From Flavobacteriaceae bacterium NBU2973 (GTDB lineage: Bacteria; Bacteroidota; Bacteroidia; Flavobacteriales; Flavobacteriaceae), in assembly GCA_026162565.1 (NCBI GenBank), contig JAOEIQ010000012.1, positions 28,308 through 92,307 of the forward strand: a stretch of 64,000 bases of DNA, in the 5' to 3' direction. The translations under genes were made by a program, and so were the position numbers. Shown here one piece after another: positions 37,589 through 45,266 of the stretch. Under the pieces are notes generated by a model. The model did not search any database and was not told the origin of the DNA. It saw only the letters and a program-made list of their open reading frames with translations. Within the stretch, counting starts at the first letter, position 1. Each line of letters starts with the position of its first letter.

Positions 37589-39703
37589 ATGAAGCAATTC
37601 TTTTTGTTTATCTGCATTGTGTTTAGTGCAAATCTCTTTTCCCAAGATATAGATACTTATGAGAAATATCCTGTTTTTCCAAATTGTGAATCTCAAGACA
37701 TAAACAATTTAAAAGCTTGCTTTAATTTTGAATTAGCACAATTTGTATATAATAATTTTAAAGTCCCAGAAATTTCAGAAGATGAAAACTACAAAGGAGA
37801 TGTTTCAGTATTATTTGAGGTTGACAAAGAAGGTGATTTTAAAGTGTTATATGTAGATGCTGTTTACAAAGAGTTTAAAAATGAAGTAAATCGTATTTTT
37901 AACGACTTGCCAAAAATTAAACCAGCAACATATAATGGCAAACCAACATTCAAACAGTTTACCTATATACTAAAAATACCATTGGAAGAACCAACACTAG
38001 AGAACACCTCAAAATCTGAACCTGAAAGTGATAATCAAGATAAACTTACAGATTTAGAGTTGGCAGCAAAAAAAGAATTTGATAGCGTTACTAAATCTAG
38101 TGTTCCTTACCAAGATTTAGAATATACAAGCCAGTTAAATATACCTTTTACACATCAATTGTATTCTAGATTTGATCGCAGTTTAAATTTAGTAGGTACT
38201 AATAGTCATACAGCTGCAAAACCATATATATATGAAGACGTTTCAAAATACTACGATTTAAAAAAAGCTAAAGATGATTTAAAAAAAGAAGTGTCCAGTA
38301 AGTGGTCTCAAAAATTATGGAACGAGCATTTAGTGCAATTACAAAGTAAAAATTATTGGTTTACTATAGATCCAGTTTTCGATTTGCAAGTTGGTAAAGA
38401 TACAGATGCTGACTTTAACACAACTTTTAATAATACCAGAGGTATTTATGTACAAGGAGGTTTAGGTAAAAAGTTTAGCTTTTCTGCTTCTGTTTTTGAG
38501 AGTCAAGGTCGCTTTGCACAGTATTTTAATCAATATGCTGAAAGTATTAGAGCCTTTGGTCCTGATCCAGCAATTATTCCTGGAAGAGGAATTGCTAAAA
38601 GGTTTAAAGATGATGCCTACGATTATCCAGTTGCAGAAGCTTATTTGTCATATACTCCAGTTGATTTTTTAAATATTCAGTTTGGTCATGGTAAAAACTT
38701 TATTGGTGATGGTTATCGATCATTATTTCAAAGTGATGTGACGAGTCCTTATCCATTTTTAAAGTTGAATACTAATTTTTGGAAAATTAAATACACCAAC
38801 ACTTGGATGTGGCTTAAAGATGTAAGGCCGGAAGTGACTGAAGATGGTGCTTTTTTAACTAAATATATGGCCAATCATTATTTGAGTTGGAATGTATCTA
38901 AACGTTTTAATTTAGGACTTTTTGAATCTGTACTTTGGACAAATTCTAATGATAGAGGTTTTGATATAAATTATCTTAATCCAATTATATTTTTTAGAGC
39001 TATAGAGTTTGAAACTGGTCAAGGTGCTGGAAATGCTATTGTTGGTGCCTCTGCTAAATATAAATGGAACGACAATGTAAATCTTTACGGACAATTTATT
39101 TTAGATGAATTTTCCTTAAGCGATATAAGAGCCGGAGAGAAAAGTTGGAAAAATAAGTTTGGATATCAAATAGGGGCTAAATATTATAATGCTTTCAAGG
39201 TTAAAAACTTATTATTACAATTAGAGTATAATCGTGTCAGACCTTTTACGTATTCTCATAATACAATTGTACTTAATTATGCTCATAATAATCAATCTAT
39301 GGCGCATCTTTGGGGAGCAAATTTTAGCGAAGCTATTGCAATAGCTCGTTATCATAAAGGACGTTGGTTTGGAGATGCGAAGCTAATTTTTGGAAAAAGA
39401 GGATTTGACTTTAATACTGACGATGATAACTTGAACTATGGAGGCGATATTTTTAGGACTGAGAATGATAGAAATGGAGATACTGGAATTACAGTAGGTC
39501 AGGGTAATACAACCAACATTTTTCATGGAGAGTTTCAAGGAGGTTATGTTGTAAATCCAGCCACTAATCTTAAGTTATTTGCTTATTTAGCATTTAGAGA
39601 CTTTAATCCGCAAGCAAATACAGCCTCAACATTCGATACTAATACAGTCTGGTTTAGTGTTGGTTTAAGAACTGACTTATTTAACTGGTATTTTGATTTT
39701 TAA
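37589..39703 (+). CDS. remB: Gliding motility protein RemB-like, secreted or outer-membrane beta protein
   Basis: This protein of 704 residues has a signal peptide ending near ANLFSQ. Residues about 25-130 form a domain resembling the TonB C-terminal domains of the two upstream genes (YPVFPNCESQ, FEVDKEGDFKVLYVDA, ILKIPLEEP). The remainder (about 180-704) is rich in alternating beta strands with aromatic residues and ends LRTDLFNWYFDF, like an outer-membrane barrel ending in Phe. Overall length and pattern match RemB, named in Flavobacterium for a gliding-related phenotype. I am confident of the family, less so of the exact molecular role. Confidence 0.8.
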   Translation: MKQFFLFICIVFSANLFSQDIDTYEKYPVFPNCESQDINNLKACFNFELAQFVYNNFKVPEISEDENYKGDVSVLFEVDKEGDFKVLYVDAVYKEFKNEVNRIFNDLPKIKPATYNGKPTFKQFTYILKIPLEEPTLENTSKSEPESDNQDKLTDLELAAKKEFDSVTKSSVPYQDLEYTSQLNIPFTHQLYSRFDRSLNLVGTNSHTAAKPYIYEDVSKYYDLKKAKDDLKKEVSSKWSQKLWNEHLVQLQSKNYWFTIDPVFDLQVGKDTDADFNTTFNNTRGIYVQGGLGKKFSFSASVFESQGRFAQYFNQYAESIRAFGPDPAIIPGRGIAKRFKDDAYDYPVAEAYLSYTPVDFLNIQFGHGKNFIGDGYRSLFQSDVTSPYPFLKLNTNFWKIKYTNTWMWLKDVRPEVTEDGAFLTKYMANHYLSWNVSKRFNLGLFESVLWTNSNDRGFDINYLNPIIFFRAIEFETGQGAGNAIVGASAKYKWNDNVNLYGQFILDEFSLSDIRAGEKSWKNKFGYQIGAKYYNAFKVKNLLLQLEYNRVRPFTYSHNTIVLNYAHNNQSMAHLWGANFSEAIAIARYHKGRWFGDAKLIFGKRGFDFNTDDDNLNYGGDIFRTENDRNGDTGITVGQGNTTNIFHGEFQGGYVVNPATNLKLFAYLAFRDFNPQANTASTFDTNTVWFSVGLRTDLFNWYFDF

Positions 39704-39713
39704 AACCCAAATT

Positions 39714-40343
39714 ATGATAAAAAAGATTGTTACAATTGCGTTACTAACAGTTTCATTAGTTACTTTCTCTCAAGGGAAGACTATTGAATTTAAAGTAGAA
39801 AAAAACGATGCTGATAAGGCTTTATTGGTTTATGGTTACAATAACACGTCGTCTCCTTTACAAATTACTTTAACTATCAAGGATATTAAAATGCTTAAGG
39901 GTTATACAAAACCTATTACTAAAGTTGTACCTCCAAAAAGTAAAGAAGAGTTTATTAAATTAACATTTGAATACGATTTCTATACCTACAAGCTATCGTA
40001 TACCTACAAAAAACTTGATAGTGACGTAAAAAAGAAAATTACTGCTTTTAATAAAAAGGACTACTACTTGAAAGATACTTCAAAAATGGATGAAGGAATC
40101 GTTGTTTTCACAGACGAAGGTTGTGGGAATTGTAGGTTGGTTACCAATTATTTAGTTGGTAATGATATGGATTTTAAAATTGTTGATTTATCTCAAGGTA
40201 AGAAAAATGTGAGCCTAATGTGGAAAACCATAAAAGAAAAAAAGGCTAATATGAAGGTGAAACTACCCGTTATAGTAGTCGATGGTAAACTGTCGCATAG
40301 TCATAAAGATTGGAAAGGCTTTTTAGAAAGGTTAAAAAAATAA
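39714..40343 (+). CDS. Secreted thioredoxin/glutaredoxin-fold protein (copy 1)
   Basis: This product of 209 residues has a signal peptide (MIKKIVTIALLTVSLVTFSQ) chosen from the ATG at 39714; an earlier in-frame ATG would overlap remB and lengthen the N-terminus. Residues about 20-105 look like a beta-sandwich (alternating hydrophobic strands, KPITKVVPPKSKEEFIKL). Residues about 120-205 resemble glutaredoxin: VVFTDEGCGNCRLVTNYL with a CxxC, then LPVIVVDGKLSHSH with the cis-Pro. A periplasmic disulfide or redox function is inferred. The next gene is a clear paralogue 11 nt downstream. Confidence 0.75.
   Translation: MIKKIVTIALLTVSLVTFSQGKTIEFKVEKNDADKALLVYGYNNTSSPLQITLTIKDIKMLKGYTKPITKVVPPKSKEEFIKLTFEYDFYTYKLSYTYKKLDSDVKKKITAFNKKDYYLKDTSKMDEGIVVFTDEGCGNCRLVTNYLVGNDMDFKIVDLSQGKKNVSLMWKTIKEKKANMKVKLPVIVVDGKLSHSHKDWKGFLERLKK
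40282..40309 (+). repeat. 28-nt direct repeat, copy 1
   Basis: This 28-base stretch, beginning ATGGTAAACTGTCGC, recurs exactly at 40911-40938 in the paralogous gene. It encodes GKLSHSHKD near the C-terminus of each protein, while most of the two genes have diverged. Confidence 0.9.
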
Positions 40344-40354
40344 AAATTTATAAA

Positions 40355-40972
40355 ATGAAAAATGTAATAATTATTGCTTTGATATTCTTTTTCGGGAATA
40401 GTTTTGCTCAAGAAAAAGTAATTGAAGTTGAAACTGAAAAAGAAAAAAATTCGATTAAAATTTTTTGTAAAAATAATTCAAAATATACTCAAGAAGTAAC
40501 CTTAACATTAAAAAACATAAAAGGTTTAAGAGGATACAAAAAACCAATAAAAAAGCTTATTAAACCTAAAAGTAAAATTCTTTTTTATGATTTAAGTTTT
40601 AAGGATAAGTATTCTTACTCTAGTTCTACTTCATATAGAAGAATTATTACCGAAGAAGAAAAAATAGCCCTAGAAAAGAAAAAAAATGAGTTATTGCTCC
40701 AAGATTTTGAAGATATTAATAAGGGAATAATTGTTTTTGAAAAAACAGGATGCGCAAGATGCACAAGAGCAACCTCATATATGCTAGATAATAATATTAA
40801 GTTTAAAATGTTAAACATTACTTCAGACATGAAGAGTCGTGAATTAATGTGGAAGCTGTTAAAAGATTCTGGACATGAAGGACGAGTAACTACTCCAGTT
40901 ATTTTAGTAAATGGTAAACTGTCGCATAGTCATAAAGACTTAAAAGGTTTTTTAGAAGGTCTAAAAAAGTAA
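40355..40972 (+). CDS. Secreted thioredoxin/glutaredoxin-fold protein (copy 2)
   Basis: This product of 205 residues is a paralogue of the preceding gene with the same architecture: signal peptide ending NSFAQ, an N-terminal beta domain and a C-terminal redox domain with VFEKTGCARCTRATSYML (CxxC) and TPVILVNGKLSHSH. The ATG at 40355 is chosen because it gives a proper signal peptide; an upstream in-frame ATG overlaps copy 1. Lys-rich central residues differ from copy 1. The last 20 or so residues are nearly identical between copies, even at DNA level. Confidence 0.75.
   Translation: MKNVIIIALIFFFGNSFAQEKVIEVETEKEKNSIKIFCKNNSKYTQEVTLTLKNIKGLRGYKKPIKKLIKPKSKILFYDLSFKDKYSYSSSTSYRRIITEEEKIALEKKKNELLLQDFEDINKGIIVFEKTGCARCTRATSYMLDNNIKFKMLNITSDMKSRELMWKLLKDSGHEGRVTTPVILVNGKLSHSHKDLKGFLEGLKK
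40911..40938 (+). repeat. 28-nt direct repeat, copy 2
   Basis: Exact match to 40282-40309 at an offset of 629 bp, in the same reading frame of the paralogue. Confidence 0.9.
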
Positions 40973-40993
40973 ATCTATTTTTGCAAGAAAATT

Positions 40994-41016
40994 ACCGTAA
41001 TAAATTTACGGTTTTC
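40994..41016 (+). terminator. Weak terminator after copy 2
   Basis: ACCGTAA (40994-41000) pairs with TTACGGT (41006-41012) around TAAAT and is followed by TTTTCC. The stem is short and the T run brief. The rest of the spacer up to 41206 is AT-rich with no ORF recognised. Confidence 0.5.
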
Positions 41017-41206
41017 CCGTAACAAAAAGTAAAGTTTAATTCTTAATTTTATAGAAATAGAAATTAACTAACTCATTAAATCGGTTTATTCCCTCATTTA
41101 AAATAGTATTTCCCTAATTACTAATTTTAATAGTAACCCAATGTAACTAGATTAGCATAAGCTATTTCTAGAACGTTTGATTTGTAACTTTTTAAAATGT
41201 AATTAT

Positions 41207-42835
41207 ATGAAACACCAACTCAAAAACTATTTAAAACTCGGCATTCTACTCTTCGGGATTTCCATTATTCTTGTTAATTGTGAAAAAGATGAAATGTCGA
41301 TTTCTAATGAACAAACAATAGATTTTAGTACTAAAAAACTACCAAAGGTTAATTACTATACAAATAAATCATTACCTAAAGTAGTTTCAGAAGAATTAGA
41401 GAAATCTTTAAAATCACTTGAGTCTAAAAATTCTACAAGAGATTTACAAATTTCTTTCGGTACCATTCTTACAGATAGAATTATGCAAACTATCAGTGAA
41501 GATAGTATTGAGAATTTTACTTTTAGAGTAGAGTTAGATGACGATGACCCAAAAACATTTTACAATTTTATTATACGACAGAATGCTGATAGTACGTTTA
41601 GCGAACCTTATATTAAAAAATATACCATGAGTGATAGTTTTTACGATAACTACTCAAATGGTATAGCTACTTTTGATAGTTTTGAAGGAGAATTTACTAA
41701 CTACAGCATTACAGAAAGTATCGATATTGATAATTTATTAAATAGGTCTGGGGATTGCCCTCCAGTTCCAGTAGATGATGATACCACAAATGATCCAAAC
41801 GATCCAGTTAACAACTCTGGTGGAGGAGGAGGTGGAAGTGCCACAGGAACTACAGGAAATACTAACTCAACAACACAGAGTAATGGAATACCTGTAACAT
41901 GTTCCTCAAGCATTGTGGTAATACCTTGTAATGGTTCTACTGCTTATGGTGGCGGAAATCACGATGGTAGTAATCCAGCTTGTACAGGCACATTTAAAGG
42001 AGCAACTTATTTACGTATTGTTTGCTCTGATGGTAGTGGTGGCGATATACAATTAAAGTCTGCTGCAAATAAAACAAGTAGTAATCCTTGCCCAGGAGAC
42101 GATGGAGATGTTGGTGTGTTAGATGAAGACGATGTTTTAATAAGTAAGTGTAAAAAATTAAAAAAATTATCGGAAAGCTCCAGTTTTCAGCAGCGTATGC
42201 AAGAATTAATTAATAATACATCAGGTAATACAGAGATAAATTATTGGGGTAGAAATGATAATTTAAATAATATGAACTATGCAGATAGTGATAGAAGTGA
42301 AAGCGCAGAAAATGCTAGAGAAATAAAACCAAATCCTCCTATATCATCTGTTGATTCCTATATACATAACCACTCATTTGTAACAGTTATTAATCAGAGT
42401 GGTCAACCAGTAACCTATAAACCTTTTCCTGTATTTTCTGGAGCAGATTTATATACGGTTTCTAATATGTATGTAAATGGACTTATTAATGATTTGAGCG
42501 ATTTCATTATAGTTGTTGCAACACCAGGACAAAATATAAACTCTACTGATGACGATACAGTATATGCTATAACAATAACTAACACTCAACAATTTATAAA
42601 CCTTGCCAATGCTTTAGCTGTAACACCTTTACTTATTGATAATTTTTATAATGATCCAAATAATTTAATTAGTACAAGTATTTCAACTTCAGTGAACGAA
42701 GAACGTTTGGCTAGACTTTTTAAAGATAAAAAAATGGGCATGCAATTATTTAGAGGAGATAAAGATGATTTAAATAATTGGACACAGATTAAAGTAAAAA
42801 ACAATGGTGAAATTCAAAAAAAAAACTGTAACTAA
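41207..42835 (+). CDS. Large lipoprotein with JAB/JAMM-like motif, possible surface effector
   Basis: From the ATG at 41207 the product has 542 residues and a lipoprotein signal (ISIILVNC, Cys25), supporting this start over an in-frame ATG at 41177. Residues about 30-180 form an unassigned domain. Then come a Pro/Asp segment, a Gly linker (SGGGGGGSATG) and a Cys-containing middle (about 225-320). The C-terminal region has YIHNHSF (His387, His389) and FSGADLY (Ser411, Asp414), reading as H-x-H ... S-x-x-D, the metal-ligand pattern of JAB/JAMM (MPN) proteases as in RadC, but with about 14 extra residues between. The tail is MQLFRGDKDDLNNW...NCN. Followed 11 nt later by a DUF6705-like gene. Peptidase activity is inference. 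Confidence 0.6.
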   Translation: MKHQLKNYLKLGILLFGISIILVNCEKDEMSISNEQTIDFSTKKLPKVNYYTNKSLPKVVSEELEKSLKSLESKNSTRDLQISFGTILTDRIMQTISEDSIENFTFRVELDDDDPKTFYNFIIRQNADSTFSEPYIKKYTMSDSFYDNYSNGIATFDSFEGEFTNYSITESIDIDNLLNRSGDCPPVPVDDDTTNDPNDPVNNSGGGGGGSATGTTGNTNSTTQSNGIPVTCSSSIVVIPCNGSTAYGGGNHDGSNPACTGTFKGATYLRIVCSDGSGGDIQLKSAANKTSSNPCPGDDGDVGVLDEDDVLISKCKKLKKLSESSSFQQRMQELINNTSGNTEINYWGRNDNLNNMNYADSDRSESAENAREIKPNPPISSVDSYIHNHSFVTVINQSGQPVTYKPFPVFSGADLYTVSNMYVNGLINDLSDFIIVVATPGQNINSTDDDTVYAITITNTQQFINLANALAVTPLLIDNFYNDPNNLISTSISTSVNEERLARLFKDKKMGMQLFRGDKDDLNNWTQIKVKNNGEIQKKNCN

Positions 42836-42846
42836 AACATAAACAT

Positions 42847-43386
42847 ATGAAACATATATTATTAGCATTATTTATAGTATCGACTTTAAGTTGTAAAGCT
42901 CAATTAACGGTTTATAATATAGATACGCCACCTGAAAACCGAACAGTAACAGATAACTATTATTATAAAGATATTGATAACCATCACGATGCCATTGTAG
43001 GTGTCTGGAGATGGGAAGATGGCAATACCTCATTTGAGATGACCTTACAGGAATTTGAGCAATATAGTTACCCTATTTCTCCTAATATATATTTAGATGC
43101 TGTCTATGGGAAATATACTTATATAGAAAATGGACAAACTATTGTTAATATAACAGAGATTGAGACTTTTGTAAATTTAAAATTATCTCTTGGTTTTCGT
43201 TCTCCAACAGAATATGGCGTTGTTATAGGAGATCCAACAAGTGAAACAAACAAAGTAGGTGAGTTTATTTTAACCTCTCCAACCACAGCAACTATGCGTT
43301 TGTGGGATAGTGAAGGTGTTAAAATTAATTATGGTAATGGGCAACCTTGGGCTCTGCCTACTTATTTTGAGTTAACTAAACAGTAA
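42847..43386 (+). CDS. DUF6705-like secreted protein (copy 1)
   Basis: The product (179 residues) has a signal peptide MKHILLALFIVSTLSCKAQ, in which Cys16 may be lipidated or lie near a signal peptidase I site. Features seen in the flavobacterial DUF6705 group are YYKDIDNHHDAIVGVWRWEDG, a YGKYTYIENGQ segment and a C-terminal ALPTYFELTKQ. Function of the family is unknown. It directly follows the JAB-like lipoprotein, and a second copy lies 185 nt further on behind a fragment of a second lipoprotein tail. The module context suggests a partner or immunity-like role (inference). Confidence 0.65.
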   Translation: MKHILLALFIVSTLSCKAQLTVYNIDTPPENRTVTDNYYYKDIDNHHDAIVGVWRWEDGNTSFEMTLQEFEQYSYPISPNIYLDAVYGKYTYIENGQTIVNITEIETFVNLKLSLGFRSPTEYGVVIGDPTSETNKVGEFILTSPTTATMRLWDSEGVKINYGNGQPWALPTYFELTKQ

Positions 43387-43392
43387 TACTTT

Positions 43393-43422
43393 AAACCTCA
43401 ATTCAAATTTTGGATTGAGGTT
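43393..43422 (+). terminator. Hairpin after DUF6705 copy 1
   Basis: AAACCTCAATTC (43393-43404) pairs with GGATTGAGGTTT (43411-43422) over about 11 bp. The T run begins only several bases later, so termination may be inefficient. Confidence 0.5.
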
Positions 43423-43438
43423 TATCATTGTTTTTAAA

Positions 43439-43552
43439 TTATTAAGAAGTGGAAATTCTGGACTTAAGCTTTTTAGAACTACTGATGATTTTGAGAGTTG
43501 GGAAGAAGTAGAAATAGACGAACACGATAATGTAACTTATGATGGTTGCTAA
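43439..43552 (+). pseudogene. Remnant of a second lipoprotein C-terminal module
   Basis: No start codon exists, but the frame ending at TAA 43550-43552 reads SGLKLFRTTDDFESWEEV then DEHDNVTYDGC and stop. This aligns with the end of the lipoprotein at 41207-42835 (GMQLFRGDKDDLNNWTQI ... NCN and stop): LFR, DD, W and the terminal Cys region are shared at similar spacing. It is followed 19 nt later by the second DUF6705-like gene, mirroring the intact pair upstream. I read it as the decayed 3' end of a duplicated module. Confidence 0.6.
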
Positions 43553-43571
43553 TAACTTAAAAATAAAAACA

Positions 43572-44207
43572 ATGAAACATATATTATTAATTACAGCCTT
43601 ATTAGTATTTACATTGAGTTGTAAAGCTCAAACTGTTATTACACTAGGTGATAATGGAGATTTTTCAACTTCTGAAAAACCAAGATTTATAAAAGATTTA
43701 AACAATTTGCGAGATAACTTTTATGGCGTTTGGCAAGGCTCGTCTGGAATTAGTGAACTAACACTTTATATTTATAAAATTGACGACATCCCTATTGGAC
43801 TTTCTGGAAAAATGGGAAAACAATTTAATGATATTATTTTTGGGTATTATATTTATAAAGAAAATGGAGTAGAGCTCATTAACTCTTTAACAGAGGCACA
43901 AAATAATAACCAACAACTTACTGTACAGTATGCTCCTTTTTATGGACCTCCAAAAGATGGAGAAAAAATAAACTCGATGTTTTTTAAAGACTATGGTGTA
44001 CAAATAGAAAATGAGGATGGTAGTTTTGGAGCAAAAAGCGGTAAAGCTACTTTTAATATTACCAATTTAAATAGTGGTAATGCTTTAGAAGCTAATTTTG
44101 AGTTAAAAAATAGGGCACATATTATGAAAGCTTATAATTACAGTTTTAGTATGCCAACTAATTTTACGCTAACTAAAATTGCTAATACACCACCTCCTTT
44201 AAATTAA
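43572..44207 (+). CDS. DUF6705-like secreted protein (copy 2)
   Basis: The product (211 residues from the ATG at 43572) has signal MKHILLITALLVFTLSCKAQ, nearly identical to copy 1. Shared features are RFIKDLNNLRDNFYGVWQG, IFGYYIYKENGVELINSLTE and a C-terminal MPTNFTLTKI. It is about 30 residues longer than copy 1. Apart from the signal peptide the two copies are diverged, as expected of partners with different specificity or old duplicates. An in-frame ATG at 43539 lies within the preceding remnant and is less likely. Ends before a terminator facing the convergent MBL gene. Confidence 0.65.
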   Translation: MKHILLITALLVFTLSCKAQTVITLGDNGDFSTSEKPRFIKDLNNLRDNFYGVWQGSSGISELTLYIYKIDDIPIGLSGKMGKQFNDIIFGYYIYKENGVELINSLTEAQNNNQQLTVQYAPFYGPPKDGEKINSMFFKDYGVQIENEDGSFGAKSGKATFNITNLNSGNALEANFELKNRAHIMKAYNYSFSMPTNFTLTKIANTPPPLN

Positions 44208-44221
44208 ATAATATTATCAAG

Positions 44222-44259
44222 CCACAATCCAAAATTTAGGGTTGTGGTTTTTATTTTTT
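44222..44259 (+). terminator. Terminator after DUF6705 copy 2
   Basis: CCACAATCC (44222-44230) pairs with GGGTTGTGG (44239-44247, one G-T pair), followed by TTTTTATTTTTTT. It overlaps the end of the convergent MBL gene. Confidence 0.75.
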
Positions 44260-45135
44260 TAAACTATTATAAAACGTACGTCTTATTTTCTCTGAAGTAA
44301 TAAAATTCCAGCCATAGCCTAGATCATCGTATTTTTTAGTTAGATCTGTATTTGCAACAACATCTTCTTCAGATTTACCAGCTTGTATTTCATTTAGAAT
44401 AATAGCTCGCAAGTCTTCAAGCATATTTAAGAAGTTTTTGTATTCTTCTTTATTAGAAGCCTTTCCATGGCCAGGTAAGATTTTAGTGTCATCATTAATA
44501 AGCATCAAGCCTCGTTTTGCAGCTTCAATATAACCAGTAACACTTCCGCCAGATTTTAAATCTATATAAGGATAACGACCTTGAAAATAAGTATCTCCAG
44601 TATGCAACACATTACTTTCTGTAAAATATAATAAGGCATCGCCATCAGTATGTGCATTATCAACATGAAATATAGCAACCTGTTCGCCATTCACGTAAAT
44701 ATGTAGTTTATCGTTAAAAGTAATAATTGGTAACGCTTGTTTTGGAGCGAAATTACCTTGTCTATTTGGAGTTTCAACCAATCGCTTTCTAACATTATTA
44801 TGTGCTATAATAGTAGCTCCTAGTTTTGCCATATTTTCGTTTCCGCCAGTATGATCTCCATGATAATGAGTATTTGCAACGTATTTTATTGGTTTATCAC
44901 TCAAGGTTTTTATGGTAGCTTCTATTTTGGAAGTTAAAGGTGCAAATTGATCATCAATTACAAAAACACCATCATCTCCAACAGAGACTCCAATATTCCC
45001 ACCAGCTCCAGTTAGCATATAAACATGATCTGAAAGTTTTTGTGTTTCAATTTTTACTTTATCAAATCTTCCTTGAGCATGAATTGTTATACTAAATGTA
45101 GATAATAAGATGAAAGAAGAATACGTAAGCTTCAT
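44251..45135 (-). CDS. Exported metallo-beta-lactamase-fold hydrolase
   Basis: The start at 45135 gives a 294-residue protein with a signal peptide ending FSITIHAQ; a longer frame reaches 45192 but adds an atypical N-terminus. The zinc motif THYHGDHTGG (H-x-H-x-D-H) is present, with later ligands in DNAHTDGDALLYF and LPGHG. This subfamily resembles class B-like MBL hydrolases rather than true beta-lactamases; substrate unknown. It is divergent from ctaB and convergent with the DUF6705 island. A periplasmic location is expected. Confidence 0.88.
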   Translation of the reverse strand: MKLTYSSFILLSTFSITIHAQGRFDKVKIETQKLSDHVYMLTGAGGNIGVSVGDDGVFVIDDQFAPLTSKIEATIKTLSDKPIKYVANTHYHGDHTGGNENMAKLGATIIAHNNVRKRLVETPNRQGNFAPKQALPIITFNDKLHIYVNGEQVAIFHVDNAHTDGDALLYFTESNVLHTGDTYFQGRYPYIDLKSGGSVTGYIEAAKRGLMLINDDTKILPGHGKASNKEEYKNFLNMLEDLRAIILNEIQAGKSEEDVVANTDLTKKYDDLGYGWNFITSEKIRRTFYNSLKK

Positions 45136-45213
45136 GATATAGAGTTTAAAATAACAAAGTCTGATAAAGATATTAAAACTTACAGAACTCATTAATTAAA
45201 AATTGTTGTTCAA

Positions 45214-45244
45214 TTGGTCAATAGTGTTTTAAGGAGTATCTTTG
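45214..45244 (+). promoter_or_regulatory. Promoter of the ctaB-cox operon
   Basis: TTG (45214-45216), a 20-nt spacer and TATCTTTG (45237-45244) fit the Bacteroidetes promoter, 22 nt before the ctaB start. Confidence 0.6.
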
Positions 45245-45266
45245 CAGACGCAAAATAATACTTGAA

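Noticed and set aside
44251..45135. MBL-fold gene considered as a beta-lactamase resistance gene
   Set aside because: The zinc motif is generic to the fold; nothing seen ties it to beta-lactam hydrolysis.
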